From Priestia aryabhattai (GTDB lineage: Bacteria > Bacillota > Bacilli > Bacillales > Bacillaceae_H): a stretch of 64,000 nt of DNA. A model generated the notes under the pieces. That model had not been told where the DNA came from. It saw only the letters and a list, made by a program, of their open reading frames with translations, and did no database searches. The position numbers were made by a program, and so were the translations under genes. The stretch spans positions 92,398-156,397 of the forward strand of contig NZ_JAMBOQ010000006.1 in assembly GCF_023715685.1 (NCBI RefSeq), in the 5' to 3' direction. Each line of letters begins with the position of its first letter. The stretch's first letter is position 1. Of the stretch, positions 53,048 through 63,529 are shown one piece after another.

Positions 53048-54799
53048 ATGGGAAGTATAAGACGCTACATGAAGTTTGTACAGCCATACAAATGGCAAAT
53101 TGTCGGCACTGTATTAATTGGTATTATTAAATTTGCTATTCCTTTATTAATTCCGCTGCTTTTGAAATATGTTTTAGACGATATCGTAAATGGACATGGC
53201 ATGTCTTCCTCTGAAAAAATTCATAAAATGGTGACGATTATGGGGATTTCATTTGTTATATTTTTAGTGTTAAGACCGCCCATTGAATATTACAGGCAGT
53301 ATTATGCTCAGTGGGTATCGAGCAAAGTATTATATGATATTCGGGATCAGTTGTTTAGCCATATTCAAAAGCTTAGCTTACGTTATTATACGAATACTCG
53401 AGCGGGCGAAGTGATTTCACGAGTCATTAATGATGTGGAGCAAACAAAAAACTTTGTTATCACAGGCTTAATGAATGTATGGCTTGATATGATGACGATT
53501 GTAATAGCCATTGTGATTATGTTTACGATGAATGTACCTTTAACACTGGTATCGATTATTTTGTTGCCGGTTTATGCGTTCTCTGTAAAATATTTTTACA
53601 GTCGTCTTCGCCATTTAACAAGAGTTCGTTCGCAGGCTTTGGCGGAAGTGCAGGGTCACTTACATGAAAGGGTTCAAGGGATCTCTGTTATTCGCAGCTT
53701 TGCTATTGAGCCTCATGAGCAGAAACAATTTGATAAGCAAAATTCAAATTTTCTACAAAAAGCAATCAATCACACGAATTGGAATGCAAAAACATTTGCA
53801 GTAGTGAATACCATTACCGATTTAGCGCCTTTAATCGTGATTACATTTGCTGGATATCAAGTCATCACAGAAAGTCTTAGCGTAGGAACTATGGTAGCAT
53901 TTGTTGCCTACATTGATCGTTTGTATAATCCGCTTCGCCGTTTGGTCAATTCATCGACTACGCTCACGCAGTCTGTTGCATCTATGGATCGGGTATTTGA
54001 GTTCATTGATGAAGAATACGATATTACAGATAAAAAAGATGCAAAAGAATGTACTGAGCTTCACGGGAAAGTTCAGTTTGAGCACGTTTCATTTGCTTAT
54101 GAAGAAGAAGAAAAACCTGTGATTCATGATATTAATTTAGATGTAGAAAAAGGAAAATCCGTTGCGTTTGTTGGAATGAGCGGGGGAGGGAAATCCACGC
54201 TTATTAGCTTAATTCCGCGCTTTTACGATGTAACAGAGGGGAAAATTCTCATTGATGACATTGATATCAAAACCTATAAAGTACGCAGCCTGCGAGATAA
54301 GATTGGAATCGTCCTTCAGGATACGGTGTTGTTTAGTGACACGGTTAAAAACAATATACTGCTTGGAAAGCCAGGAGCGACAGACGAAGAAGTAATCGCT
54401 GCGGCAAAAGCCGCAAATGCTCATGATTTTATTATGAATTTGCCCGAAGGATATGATACAAAAGTGGGAGAGCGAGGAATGAAGCTGTCAGGGGGACAAA
54501 AGCAGCGCATTTCCATTTCGCGCGTATTTTTAAAAAATCCAGCTATTCTTATTTTTGATGAAGCCACTTCAGCTCTAGATTTGGAAAGTGAGCACTATAT
54601 TCAAGAAGCATTAGCTGAACTGGCAAAAGACCGTACGACCTTCATTGTGGCCCATCGTTTATCTACAATTACTCATGTTGATGAAATTGTACTTTTAGAA
54701 AATGGAAGAGTAGTCGAACGAGGTTCTCATGAGGAGTTAATTAAGAAAAAAGGTCACTACTATCAGCTCTTTAACGTTCAGCAGCTTGATACATTTTAA
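53048..54799 (+). CDS. ygaD: ABC transporter, fused membrane and ATPase (YgaD)
   Basis: 583 residues. Six-span exporter domain (~1-310) followed by an ATPase: Walker [11 protein letters not shown]-loop VLQDTVLFS, signature LSGGQKQR, Walker [14 protein letters not shown]-switch AHR. A homodimeric type IV exporter related to lipid/multidrug pumps. ATG follows AAAGGGGAG. Own terminator. Substrate unknown. Confidence 0.93.
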   Translation: MGSIRRYMKFVQPYKWQIVGTVLIGIIKFAIPLLIPLLLKYVLDDIVNGHGMSSSEKIHKMVTIMGISFVIFLVLRPPIEYYRQYYAQWVSSKVLYDIRDQLFSHIQKLSLRYYTNTRAGEVISRVINDVEQTKNFVITGLMNVWLDMMTIVIAIVIMFTMNVPLTLVSIILLPVYAFSVKYFYSRLRHLTRVRSQALAEVQGHLHERVQGISVIRSFAIEPHEQKQFDKQNSNFLQKAINHTNWNAKTFAVVNTITDLAPLIVITFAGYQVITESLSVGTMVAFVAYIDRLYNPLRRLVNSSTTLTQSVASMDRVFEFIDEEYDITDKKDAKECTELHGKVQFEHVSFAYEEEEKPVIHDINLDVEKGKSVAFVGMSGGGKSTLISLIPRFYDVTEGKILIDDIDIKTYKVRSLRDKIGIVLQDTVLFSDTVKNNILLGKPGATDEEVIAAAKAANAHDFIMNLPEGYDTKVGERGMKLSGGQKQRISISRVFLKNPAILIFDEATSALDLESEHYIQEALAELAKDRTTFIVAHRLSTITHVDEIVLLENGRVVERGSHEELIKKKGHYYQLFNVQQLDTF

Positions 54800-54838
54800 A
54801 AACACCACCTATTGTTTAACAATAGGTGGTGTTTTTAA
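54798..54838. terminator. Bidirectional terminator, ygaD/ygaE
   Basis: AAAAACACCACCTATTGTT TA complementary arm, T5 flank; ends at the ygaE stop codon. Confidence 0.9.
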
Positions 54839-55923
54839 TCTTCTTGTCGCTGATGATTAATATCAAATGAGTTATCATCTTTGTGATAGTTTTGGAACGT
54901 ATCAATCAGCTTATCAAGATGCTCTAACTCTTCACTATACTCAATGATGACAGAAATTAAAGGGAAGATATGATAAATAACCTTATTCTCTTCATCATTA
55001 TCGTATATTTTGTACTGCATAAATTTATCGATTAAAGCTCGTTTTCCAACGCAGGCTTCGTTTGGTACAGTAGTGGTTGGCTGTACGCGTAATTTCCCAA
55101 TGAATTTTAATAATACTTGCTCATGATACATTAACAGGCACTCAACTTCAGATTTGATTAAATCTTGAAATTGCTGCGGCATGACTTGAAGATCATTTTC
55201 TACTCGGTGGAGTAGTTTCAAGGTTGTAAGAGCTCGTATTGTTACGGTAATCATTTGACGAAATAAAACGAGCTTGCGTGACTTAACAAAACGTTTTTTG
55301 GTTGAATAAGTGCGTTCTTCTTTGTAAAAATCAAAGATTTGATTCATTTTAGCCACATTGTCTTTCATTTTTTCAATATCTTCTTTTAACAATGTGTGCT
55401 CAGATGCGTGATAAAGATTCATGCGAATCCATTTAATAATTTCTTCCGTTGTGCTTACAATTTTATAATACAATCTTGTTTCATACTTTGGCGGAATAAA
55501 AATAAGATTGACAATAAATGCTGAGAATACTCCAAGTAACACTGTACCAAAGCGTATAAGTGCATATTCAACGAAATTATCTCCTGGATTTTCCATGATT
55601 GCAATTACTGTCACAAGCGCAAGCCCAATTGTATTATTAATACGTAATTTTAAGTTGACTGCGATGACAACAACAGCGGTAAAACCAATAATGATGGGAT
55701 GGGTACCAAAAATAAGTCCAAAACAAACTGCAGAAGCAGCTCCAATCACATTCGCCTGTATTTGCTCCAATATCGTTAAATAAGATCTGTAAATAGACGG
55801 TTGAATTGCAAAAACTGCCGCAATTGCCGCAAATATTGGAGATGGTAAACTTAGAAATTCACCTAATAACAATGAAAGTGTAATGGCAATTCCCGTTTTT
55901 AAGATGCGGGCACCAAGTTTCAT
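54835..55923 (-). CDS. ygaE: Aromatic acid exporter family membrane protein YgaE
   Basis: 362 residues from ATG 55923 (MKLGARILKTG), the start used by B. subtilis YgaE; the 28 codons upstream are excluded, though the ribosome site (AAAGGA) is rather far. Four to five N-terminal spans with FAAIAAVFAIQPSIYRSYLT, then a helical cytoplasmic C-terminal half. The pattern fits ArAE/FUSC transporters. Substrate unknown. Confidence 0.87.
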   Translation of the reverse strand: MKLGARILKTGIAITLSLLLGEFLSLPSPIFAAIAAVFAIQPSIYRSYLTILEQIQANVIGAASAVCFGLIFGTHPIIIGFTAVVVIAVNLKLRINNTIGLALVTVIAIMENPGDNFVEYALIRFGTVLLGVFSAFIVNLIFIPPKYETRLYYKIVSTTEEIIKWIRMNLYHASEHTLLKEDIEKMKDNVAKMNQIFDFYKEERTYSTKKRFVKSRKLVLFRQMITVTIRALTTLKLLHRVENDLQVMPQQFQDLIKSEVECLLMYHEQVLLKFIGKLRVQPTTTVPNEACVGKRALIDKFMQYKIYDNDEENKVIYHIFPLISVIIEYSEELEHLDKLIDTFQNYHKDDNSFDINHQRQED

Positions 55924-56249
55924 GTGCGTTCGTAGTTCCTTTCTGTAAAAAAGTTTTTTCGTTATGAAGAATGTTCCCCAAAACAAATGATAAATTGCAA
56001 AAATCAATCCTTCTTTATTACATAACCTGTTGGAAATAATATAAACAATAACATACTATACAAGGTTTAAGAATGGATATCAAGAGAAAACAAGCAGAAA
56101 AATAAGGGTATTTCTCGGGATTTTTCGACAGGCTGACCAAAAGGAGATGACGCGTAAGAAATGGTTATGAAAGATAGGAATGTTCTATAAGGAAACCCAA
56201 AGGTAAGACAAAAAGCACTCATTTTTAAACGAGTGCTTTAGAGTAAAAA
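55924..56249. other. Gap between ygaE and gsaB
   Basis: 326 bp. The ygaE promoter region lies at the left. At 56209-56240 AAAAGCACTC/GAGTGCTTT forms the gsaB terminator, with the U-run on the minus strand. I see no gene in between. Confidence 0.75.
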
Positions 56250-57548
56250 TTAGCGTTCTTCACTTAACTGTTTAAATGCTTTTTCCACTGCTTCTAATGT
56301 GTCGGTAATATCTTGTTCCGTATGAGCTGTAGTAAGGAACCATGCCTCATACTTCGAAGGAGCTAAGTTGACGCCTTGGTGAAGCATGAGTTTAAAGAAG
56401 CGTGCGAATAATTCGCCGTCTGTATTTTCTGCTTGTTCATAGTTTTTAACCGTTTCTGTTGTAAAGTAGAGAGTAAGAGCGCCTTTCAATCGATTGATAG
56501 TAATAGGCATGTTATATGTACGAGCATGTTTTAAAATACCTTCTTCGAGCATCGCCCCTAACTTATCCAACTGTTCATAAACGCCTTCTTGCTTTAGTAC
56601 TTCCAGGCAAGCAATCCCAGAAAGAATAGAAGCTGGGTTTCCTGCCATTGTACCTGCTTGATAAGCGGGTCCAAGTGGCGCCACTTTTTCCATGATTTCT
56701 TTCTTACCGCCGTAGGCTCCGATTGGAAGACCGCCGCCGATGATTTTTCCAAAGGCAGTCAGATCAGGTTTTACACCAAGTAAATCTTGAGCTCCACCGT
56801 ACATAAAACGAAACGCTGTAATAACTTCATCATAAATAACAAGTGCTCCAGCTTCGTGAGTTAATTCATTGACTTGTTCTAAAAAGCCAGGTTCCGGCTC
56901 AACAATTCCAAAGTTTCCAACGATTGGTTCTACTAAAACAGCCGCAATTTGATCGCCCCATTTTTCTAATGCTTCCTTGTAAGGCTCAATATCGTTAAAA
57001 GGAACTGTGATTACTTCATTAGCGATACTTTTTGGTACACCTGCAGAGTCAGGAGTTCCGAGTGTAGAAGGGCCAGATCCAGCTGCCACCAACACAAGGT
57101 CAGAATGGCCATGATAGCAACCTGCAAATTTAATGATTTTATCGCGTCCAGTATAAGCACGTGCTACACGGATCGTTGTCATAACTGCTTCTGTTCCAGA
57201 GTTGACGAAGCGCACTTTATCTAATGCGGGCATCGCTTCTTTGAGCATTTTAGCAAATGTGACTTCATGAGCAGTTGGAGTACCGTAAAGAACACCTGTT
57301 TCAGCTGCTTTTGTAATAGCTTTCGTGATATGAGGATGAGCGTGTCCCGTAATAATAGGACCGTAAGCTGCTAAATAGTCAATATATTTATTTCCATCGA
57401 CGTCCCAGAAATAAGCTCCGCTTGCCTTTTCCATTGCAATAGGTGCTCCGCCTCCTACGGCTTTATATGAACGTGAAGGGCTGTTAACGCCGCCTACAAT
57501 ATGTTCGAGCGCTTCAGCGTGTAATTGTTCTGATTTTATAAATTGCAT
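56250..57548 (-). CDS. gsaB: Glutamate-1-semialdehyde 2,1-aminomutase, GsaB-type
   Basis: 432 residues. PLP site in [16 protein letters not shown] (Lys in GKIIGGG), substrate gate GTPDSAGVP, and [20 protein letters not shown]. Makes 5-aminolevulinate for haem. B. subtilis has two paralogues: hemL in the hem operon and gsaB next to ygaE. The position identifies this as gsaB. ATG 57548 follows TAGGAGG. Single-gene unit. Confidence 0.95.
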   Translation of the reverse strand: MQFIKSEQLHAEALEHIVGGVNSPSRSYKAVGGGAPIAMEKASGAYFWDVDGNKYIDYLAAYGPIITGHAHPHITKAITKAAETGVLYGTPTAHEVTFAKMLKEAMPALDKVRFVNSGTEAVMTTIRVARAYTGRDKIIKFAGCYHGHSDLVLVAAGSGPSTLGTPDSAGVPKSIANEVITVPFNDIEPYKEALEKWGDQIAAVLVEPIVGNFGIVEPEPGFLEQVNELTHEAGALVIYDEVITAFRFMYGGAQDLLGVKPDLTAFGKIIGGGLPIGAYGGKKEIMEKVAPLGPAYQAGTMAGNPASILSGIACLEVLKQEGVYEQLDKLGAMLEEGILKHARTYNMPITINRLKGALTLYFTTETVKNYEQAENTDGELFARFFKLMLHQGVNLAPSKYEAWFLTTAHTEQDITDTLEAVEKAFKQLSEER

Positions 57549-57604
57549 GTTATGCCTCCTAATGAAAAGTTCAACTTCTTTATTCTATCAAACTTATTTG
57601 TTTC

Positions 57605-57692
57605 TTGAAAAACATTCGAGAACGTGTATGATAGAAATTTGTGAGCTGACTGCTAGAAAATAGTTCCTCATCTCTTGGAGGAGTTGCTAGCA
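57605..57692 (+). promoter_or_regulatory. Promoter and hairpin leader of the ABC-2 operon
   Basis: TTGAAA (57605-57610), 16-bp spacer, TATGAT (57627-57632). Then TGCTAG (57651-57656) pairs with CTAGCA (57687-57692) around an inner TCCTC/GAGGA hairpin (57665-57669/57678-57682). No T-run follows. The rest of the ~140-nt leader is unpaired to the eye; ACGGAGGG precedes ATG. Confidence 0.6.
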
Positions 57693-57750
57693 AAGACACC
57701 GGAAACAATAAAAGAGACCACTAATACGTCGACGTAACGGAGGGAATACA

Positions 57751-58764
57751 ATGAAAAATGCTATTGAGGTGAATCAACTTCGGAAAGAATTTAAAGCCTA
57801 CTCTAGCCGCTCTGGCCTTAAAGGGGCGTTCCGGGATTTATTTACCCGTAATTATAGAGTCATGAAAGCTGTGAACGATATTTCGTTTACCGTAAAACAG
57901 GGGGAAATGGTAGGGTATATAGGAGAAAATGGAGCGGGGAAATCGACCACAATCAAAATGCTGACGGGAATCTTAACTCCTACTTCAGGCGACATTACCG
58001 TAAATGGAATGAACCCTCATAAAGAAAGGGAGAAGTTTGCCCAAACGATTGGAGTTGTTTTTGGTCAACGCTCTCAGCTGTGGTGGGATATTGCCGTACA
58101 AGAATCTTTTCGCTTGTTAAAAAAAGTATACAAAGTGTCAGATGAAGATTATAACGCTCATATGGAGCACGTTATTCAAACTTTAGATATTGGACCGTTA
58201 CTAGATAAGCCGGTGCGAAAGCTTTCTCTAGGTCAGAGAATGCGCTGTGAGCTGGCTGCTGCTCTTATTCATAATCCGCCGCTTCTATTTCTAGATGAAC
58301 CGACGATCGGTTTAGATGTGCTAGTTAAATTAAAAATTCGCCAATTTTTAAAAGAAATTAATGAAAAATATAATACGACGATTTTGCTTACGACTCATGA
58401 TTTAGCAGATATTGAAGCTTTATGTGAACGCGTTGTAATGCTGGATGAAGGCAGTATTATTTATGACGGATCGCTGCAAAAGCTGCGTTCGAATTGGGGA
58501 GATCTTAAACAAATTACGTTTGAATTTGGAACTGCTCCAAATAAAGAGCAGTTGAAGCTATTGACGCAAGGGATGCCTGTTAACTGGATTGAAGGTGATC
58601 AAAAATATTTGTGGACAGCGCAGCTTCAAAATAAAGGAGACTTAATGTCACAGCTGATTGCTAAAGTGGTGGCAAAGCATGAAATCAGTGATATTAACAT
58701 TGAAGAAATTTCGACAGAAGAAATCATTCGCAACATTTATGAAGAAGGTGTTGTGAATGGATAA
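57751..58764 (+). CDS. ABC-2-type transporter ATP-binding protein
   Basis: 337 residues. Walker A GENGAGKSTT, Q-loop VVFGQRSQLWW (the WW after the Q-loop is characteristic of the subfamily paired with ABC2_membrane_6 permeases), signature LSLGQRMR, Walker B LLFLDEPTIGLD, H-switch THD. The C-terminal ~90 residues form an accessory domain. Its stop overlaps the next start (58757), so translation is coupled. Exported substrate unknown. Confidence 0.9.
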   Translation: MKNAIEVNQLRKEFKAYSSRSGLKGAFRDLFTRNYRVMKAVNDISFTVKQGEMVGYIGENGAGKSTTIKMLTGILTPTSGDITVNGMNPHKEREKFAQTIGVVFGQRSQLWWDIAVQESFRLLKKVYKVSDEDYNAHMEHVIQTLDIGPLLDKPVRKLSLGQRMRCELAAALIHNPPLLFLDEPTIGLDVLVKLKIRQFLKEINEKYNTTILLTTHDLADIEALCERVVMLDEGSIIYDGSLQKLRSNWGDLKQITFEFGTAPNKEQLKLLTQGMPVNWIEGDQKYLWTAQLQNKGDLMSQLIAKVVAKHEISDINIEEISTEEIIRNIYEEGVVNG

Positions 58765-59548
58765 ATATATAGAGATGATACGTATTCGCTTTTTAATGAT
58801 GCTGGCGTATCGGACGAATTATTACAGTGGAATATTGATTTATGCGATTAATATTGGTGCTTACTACTTTTTATGGTCCGCTATTTATGGAGGAAAAGAG
58901 AATATTCAAGGGTTATCCATTACCCAAATGACAACGTATGTAGCAGTTTCATGGATGGCAAGAGCCTTTTATTTTAATAACATTGACCGTGAAATGGCAA
59001 CAGAAATTAAAGATGGCAAAGTGGCTGTGGAGTTAATTAAGCCATATAGCTATCTTGGTATGAAAACAATGCAAGGACTGGGAGAAGGGATTTTTCGGCT
59101 GCTGTTCTTCTCAGTGCCCGGCATGATTATTGTCGCGTTTTTATTTCCAGTTCAGTTTTCCGCAAATGCAGCAACGTGGCTTTATTTTGAACTGTCTTTA
59201 ATTTTTAGTTTCATCATTAACACACAAATTAATTTATTAACGGGTATTACGACTTTCTTTCTCTTTAATAATGATGGGCTCATTCGAGCGAAGCGAGTGG
59301 TCATTGATTTGTTTTCAGGACTTCTTCTGCCCATCAGTTTCTATCCTTTCTGGGCGCAACATATTATGAGCTATTTCCCTTTTCAGGCCATTAGTTATAT
59401 TCCGAGCATGATTTTCACAAATGGATTTAAAGGGCAGGAAGTAATAAATGCTCTTATCACACAGGCAGTTTGGTCAGGACTTCTATTTATTCCTATTGCA
59501 TGTTTGTGGAGCATAGCGAAGAAAAAAATGGTCATTCAAGGAGGGTAG
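58757..59548 (+). CDS. ABC-2 permease subunit 1
   Basis: 263 residues with about six spans and a conserved RTNYYSGILIYAINIGAYY opening. ATG overlaps the ATPase gene by 8 bp. Same size as the next subunit, so a heterodimeric channel is likely. Confidence 0.87.
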   Translation: MDKYIEMIRIRFLMMLAYRTNYYSGILIYAINIGAYYFLWSAIYGGKENIQGLSITQMTTYVAVSWMARAFYFNNIDREMATEIKDGKVAVELIKPYSYLGMKTMQGLGEGIFRLLFFSVPGMIIVAFLFPVQFSANAATWLYFELSLIFSFIINTQINLLTGITTFFLFNNDGLIRAKRVVIDLFSGLLLPISFYPFWAQHIMSYFPFQAISYIPSMIFTNGFKGQEVINALITQAVWSGLLFIPIACLWSIAKKKMVIQGG

Positions 59549-59551
59549 TCT

Positions 59552-60343
59552 ATGAAAATGTTTTATTTTTCGATTTTCTTTCAATACATTGGTCAATATA
59601 TGAAAACAAGGCTTCAGTATCGTACGGACATGGTAGTTGAAATCATATCAGACTTATTGTTTCAAACAGTTAACTTGATTTTTATTTTAGTTGTATTTGG
59701 TCATACTCAGTCACTGCACGGATGGTCACGAGAGGAAATTATCTTTATTTATGGTTTCTTTTTAGTCCCTTTTGCTATTTTTTCGTCTTTCTTTAACATT
59801 TGGGATTTCAACGAGCGCTACATTGTTAAAGGAGAAATGGACCGAATTTTAACGCGGCCGATTCATAGTTTGTTTCAAGTTATTTTAGAGCGGATAGAAC
59901 TAGAATCATTGTTTGGTGGTATCACAGGGATTGCAGTAATGGCTTACGCTGCGTCTTCTTTACATCTTCATTTCCAGTGGTATGATGTTTTTATTTTTCT
60001 GTTATTTATTTTAGGAGGAGCGCTTGTATACGCAGGGATTTTCATCGCCTTAGCAAGCATAGGCTTCTGGTCGGATGCAAGAACCTCTATTATGCCTACT
60101 ATTTATAATATTGGAAACTACGGAAGGTATCCCGTAGATATTTATAATAATGTCATCCGATATGTTTTAACGTGGATTCTTCCTTTTGCATTTGTAGGCG
60201 TATATCCAGCTGCTTATTTCTTAGGAAGGTCAGAATGGTACGGATATGCATTTTTAACCCCAGTGATGGGAATCGTCTTTTTTGTAATCTCTATTTTCTT
60301 ATGGAATACAGGTGTCAAAAAATACAGAGGAGCAGGTAATTAA
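59552..60343 (+). CDS. ABC-2 permease subunit 2 (ABC2_membrane_6 type)
   Basis: 263 residues, six spans, with MKTRLQYRTDMVVEIISDLL near the start and NIGNYGRYPVDIYNNVIRY before the last spans, the family hallmark. Follows subunit 1 by 3 bp behind AAGGAGG. The stop codon lies in the loop of a terminator hairpin. Confidence 0.87.
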   Translation: MKMFYFSIFFQYIGQYMKTRLQYRTDMVVEIISDLLFQTVNLIFILVVFGHTQSLHGWSREEIIFIYGFFLVPFAIFSSFFNIWDFNERYIVKGEMDRILTRPIHSLFQVILERIELESLFGGITGIAVMAYAASSLHLHFQWYDVFIFLLFILGGALVYAGIFIALASIGFWSDARTSIMPTIYNIGNYGRYPVDIYNNVIRYVLTWILPFAFVGVYPAAYFLGRSEWYGYAFLTPVMGIVFFVISIFLWNTGVKKYRGAGN

Positions 60344-60358
60344 ATGCCTGCTCTTTTT
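60329..60358 (+). terminator. Terminator overlapping the ABC permease stop codon
   Basis: GAGCAGG (60330-60336) and CCTGCTC (60347-60353), loop containing the TAA stop, then T5. Confidence 0.8.
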
Positions 60359-60432
60359 CGTGGCTTCGGAGTAGTAATGAACGGACAAGAACGCGCGTAT
60401 AGTGGTAATAGAGTATAAATTAAAGGAGTAGA

Positions 60433-60828
60433 ATGATGGTTATTTTTCTAATCCTCGTTATCATTGTGTTTGTAATTGGTAGTATGAAGTTTCTCTTTGA
60501 AAAAGAACTTGGAGAATTTCATTTTTTCTCAATTGGTCATTTCTTTGTCTTGTTTTATTCATATATCACAGTTTTATTGGGATTTAGCCTTATTTACACG
60601 GTGTGTGAAATGGGAAGTATTCCGGTGTTAAGCGGAGGGTTTGAGCATGAAGGTCATTATTTTTACACGCTGTTTAACAGCATGTATTTCAGCGCAGCGA
60701 CGTTATTTTCAGTAGGATACGGAGATATGTATCCGGTTGGAGTTGGGAAATTATTTGCAACTTTTGAAGCGTTTATCGGCTATATTATGCCTGCAATCTT
60801 TGTGATGCGAACAGTTACCCGCACTTAA
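60433..60828 (+). CDS. Small two-span potassium channel-like protein
   Basis: 131 residues. Spans near the N- and C-termini plus a central pore helix and filter TLFSVGYGDMYP, matching the K+ filter T-x-GYGD. An extra hydrophobic stretch precedes the pore (FFVLFYSYITVLLGF). No cytoplasmic RCK domain, so it is a minimal channel like B. subtilis YugO without its gate, or a related type. Not part of the ABC operon because a terminator intervenes. Confidence 0.85.
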   Translation: MMVIFLILVIIVFVIGSMKFLFEKELGEFHFFSIGHFFVLFYSYITVLLGFSLIYTVCEMGSIPVLSGGFEHEGHYFYTLFNSMYFSAATLFSVGYGDMYPVGVGKLFATFEAFIGYIMPAIFVMRTVTRT

Positions 60829-60897
60829 ACTTGTCATCTTATCTAATATTGGGTACGCTATTCAAAGAAAATGAAAAGCGTAAAGGAGAAGATAAAT

Positions 60898-61368
60898 ATG
60901 ACAGCTGTAGTCGGAGAAAAAGCACCCGATTTTGTATTGATGTCTACAAATGGAGAGCAAGTATCACTCGCGTCGATGAAAGGGAAAAACGTTGTGCTGT
61001 ATTTTTATCCGAAAGATATGACGCCAGGCTGTACAACAGAAGCCTGTGATTTCAGAGATCAGCATGAAAATTTTGAAGAGCTAGATGCAATGATTCTAGG
61101 AGTGAGCCCTGATCCAATCGACAAACACCATAAGTTTATTGATAAGCACGGCCTTCCATTCTTACTTTTAGCTGACGAAGATCATAGCGTAGCTGAAGAG
61201 TATGGAGTATGGAAACTGAAAAAAAACTTTGGAAAAGAATATATGGGCATTGAGCGCTCCACTTTTATCGTTAATAAAGAAGGAATGCTCGTAAAAGAGT
61301 ATCGCAAGGTTCGAGTGAAAGGGCATGTAGAAGAAGCTTTATCATTTATTAAAGAAAAAATGGCATAA
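60898..61368 (+). CDS. bcp: Thiol peroxidase Bcp (YgaF)
   Basis: 156 residues. Peroxidatic Cys45 and resolving Cys50 in MTPGCTTEACDFRD. Reduces hydrogen and organic peroxides via thioredoxin. ATG 60898 follows AAAGGAG; nine upstream codons excluded. Located just before perR, as in B. subtilis. Confidence 0.95.
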   Translation: MTAVVGEKAPDFVLMSTNGEQVSLASMKGKNVVLYFYPKDMTPGCTTEACDFRDQHENFEELDAMILGVSPDPIDKHHKFIDKHGLPFLLLADEDHSVAEEYGVWKLKKNFGKEYMGIERSTFIVNKEGMLVKEYRKVRVKGHVEEALSFIKEKMA

Positions 61369-61453
61369 AAACAGGCAGATAACTAGAGCAGTTTTTGTCT
61401 TTGAACATACAATATCAGTGTAGGGCATACCTCCTCAGATGTTAATATATTTA

Positions 61454-61488
61454 AAAGTGTGGATAGATTTCCACACTTCTTTTTTTTA
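61454..61488 (+). terminator. Terminator between bcp and perR
   Basis: AAGTGTGGA TAGATT TCCACACTT followed by T8 after one C. Confidence 0.88.
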
Positions 61489-61543
61489 CATAAAATATAT
61501 GAATAATTTTTACTTATTACATAAAATAGGAATAGGCATCAAG

Positions 61544-61590
61544 TTGACAAAACGTGGGTAAAACATGTAGACTAATTATAAGAATTATAA
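61544..61590 (+). promoter_or_regulatory. perR promoter and autoregulatory PerR box
   Basis: TTGACA (61544-61549), 18-bp spacer, TAGACT (61568-61573). TTATAAGAATTATAA at 61576-61590 matches the 15-bp PerR palindrome at 13 of 14 defined positions and lies just after the -10. Confidence 0.88.
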
Positions 61591-61623
61591 AGTAATAATA
61601 CTTACAGAAGAGGGGTGCATGAC

Positions 61624-62058
61624 GTGTCAAATCATTTACAAGAAGCCCTTGAAACGTTAAAAGGTACTGGCGTTCGTATTACACCACAACGTCATGCTAT
61701 TTTAGAGTATTTAATCAATTCCATGACACATCCAACAGCAGATGATATTTATAAAGCGCTGGAAGGTAAGTTTCCAAATATGAGTGTAGCAACCGTTTAC
61801 AATAATTTAAGAGTATTTCGCGAAGTAGGTATTGTAAAGGAACTAACATACGGTGATGCATCAAGCCGGTTTGATTACGTTACAACAGAGCATTACCATG
61901 TAATTTGCGAAAGCTGCGGAAAAATTGTAGATTTTCATTATCCTGGTTTAGACGAAGTAGAAAAGCTGGCTGCTCATATTACTGACTTTGATATTAGTCA
62001 TCACCGAATGGAGATTTACGGAACGTGTCCTGATTGTACAGCTAAAAAAGCGCACTAA
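61624..62058 (+). CDS. perR: Peroxide-responsive repressor PerR
   Basis: 144 residues from GTG 61624, 8 nt after GGGG; product [20 protein letters not shown]. Winged helix with the recognition helix [13 protein letters not shown]. His37-type ligand in [10 protein letters not shown]-x-H regulatory metal site in [13 protein letters not shown], structural zinc CESC and CPDC. Metal-catalysed His oxidation relieves repression. Ends in the hairpin shared with ygzB. Confidence 0.96.
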   Translation: MSNHLQEALETLKGTGVRITPQRHAILEYLINSMTHPTADDIYKALEGKFPNMSVATVYNNLRVFREVGIVKELTYGDASSRFDYVTTEHYHVICESCGKIVDFHYPGLDEVEKLAAHITDFDISHHRMEIYGTCPDCTAKKAH

Positions 62059-62059
62059 T

Positions 62060-62095
62060 AAGCTGATAGTAGTGATACTATCAGCTTTCTTTTTG
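62060..62095. terminator. Bidirectional terminator, perR/ygzB
   Basis: AGCTGATAGTA GTGA TACTATCAGCT, then CTTTCTTTTTG. The last two codons of ygzB lie inside the hairpin. Confidence 0.85.
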
Positions 62096-62440
62096 TTTTT
62101 TTCTATTATACTTTTCATCGAATTGTTTTCCTTCAAGAGACCGGTCAAGCGTAAGCGGCTCGTTGCAATACATACACATATCTACGCGCCCTAGCATTTT
62201 TGTTTGCTTTTGACATGTAGGGCAGGTTACTTGAACCGCTTTCGTAGAAAGCATGCCAATCCAGAAATAAACGCCGGTACTGGCTACGATGCACAGTAAC
62301 CCCAAGAGCATAAAAATAGTCATTAGCCAGACTGAAGACCGAAAGAAAATTCCCCCATACATAACAATGAAACCAACAAAGATCAGGCTGAGTGCAAACG
62401 TGCGAATCTTGTTAATTTTATTTGAATACTTTATCCCCAT
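62081..62440 (-). CDS. ygzB: UPF0295 membrane protein YgzB
   Basis: 119 residues from ATG 62440, preceded by AGGGGGGAT. Two membrane spans (~20-70), then a zinc-ribbon-like [20 protein letters not shown] tail facing the cytoplasm. Position between perR and ygxA is as in B. subtilis. Function unknown. Confidence 0.9.
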   Translation of the reverse strand: MGIKYSNKINKIRTFALSLIFVGFIVMYGGIFFRSSVWLMTIFMLLGLLCIVASTGVYFWIGMLSTKAVQVTCPTCQKQTKMLGRVDMCMYCNEPLTLDRSLEGKQFDEKYNRKKQKES

Positions 62441-62662
62441 CAGTATCCCCCCTGTTACCAATATATCACAGAGTGAGACAGTGAATGTTGATAAAAAATG
62501 AATCTTCGGAAAATTATCGTTGGTTTTTGAGCTTTCTGAATGATTTCTATAATTCTGAGTGGGATATCCGTTATACATCGTATATAATAAAAAAAGAAAT
62601 CTTAGTCCATAGCCTTTAAATTTTTGAAAAATATTTGTCTATTACAGTTAGGAGAGCTCAAA

Positions 62663-63529
62663 ATGGAAGATGTTTTACGGCCAATATATCAAGAAAGAGC
62701 TAGCAATAAAGACACACTAGGTATTTTACTGATTGAAAAAAAGAAATCAGAATCTCCAGTGACGGATAATTTGGATGCTATCTTATTTATTGTGACCAAA
62801 ACTACAGAAACTTCTCTTTTTATTAAACAATACGAATATGAAAATGAGCGTGCAGCACTTTATATGGCTTCTGAACAGCAAATGAGTGAATGGATTATGA
62901 ATGGGACGAACCGCCGTATTATTGATTGGATCTTAAATGGTAAAGTGCTATTTGATCGAAATGAATATATGGAAAACTTAAAGAAACGCTTGATTGATTT
63001 CCCGAGAGAAGATCGGACAAAGAGAATAGGGGTCGAGTTTGCTAAGTTGATTCGCCGATTTAAAGAAGGAAAAGACTTTTATACGTCTAATCATTATTTA
63101 GATGCATTCAATCATGTCATTCATGCTCTTCATCATTTAGCACGACTGTCTGTGTTGGAAAACGGATTTCACCCAGAAGTGACAGTGTGGAACCAAGTGA
63201 AAAAAATAGAACCTGAAATCCATCGTCTTTACGAAGAGCTAATTATTAGCCAAGAAGAGGTTAGTAAGCGTTTAGAGCTGCTTTTCTTAGCGAGTGAATT
63301 TCTAGTAAATAAAAAAACTGAATTGGGTGCGAAGCATCTTGTTCATATTATGAAAAGTGAAAAGCAGGAATGGACGTTTAATGAACTTGTTCATCATCCC
63401 GACATACGACCTTATGCTATTGATTTAGGAATACTGCTTGAGTTTTTAATTGAAAAAGACATCATTATGGTAAAAAAAGTAGAAACAAAAGGAAAGAGTT
63501 TGTACCATAGACACTATGTGGCGAAATGA
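62663..63529 (+). CDS. ygxA: Nucleotidyltransferase-like protein YgxA
   Basis: 288 residues from ATG 62663 (AGGAGAG upstream). N-terminal half resembles a nucleotidyltransferase fold of degenerate sequence; the C-terminal half has a helical HEPN-like stretch (YLDAFNHVIHALHHLARLS). In B. subtilis ygxA also directly precedes an rRNA operon. Catalytic activity is unproven. Confidence 0.88.
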   Translation: MEDVLRPIYQERASNKDTLGILLIEKKKSESPVTDNLDAILFIVTKTTETSLFIKQYEYENERAALYMASEQQMSEWIMNGTNRRIIDWILNGKVLFDRNEYMENLKKRLIDFPREDRTKRIGVEFAKLIRRFKEGKDFYTSNHYLDAFNHVIHALHHLARLSVLENGFHPEVTVWNQVKKIEPEIHRLYEELIISQEEVSKRLELLFLASEFLVNKKTELGAKHLVHIMKSEKQEWTFNELVHHPDIRPYAIDLGILLEFLIEKDIIMVKKVETKGKSLYHRHYVAK

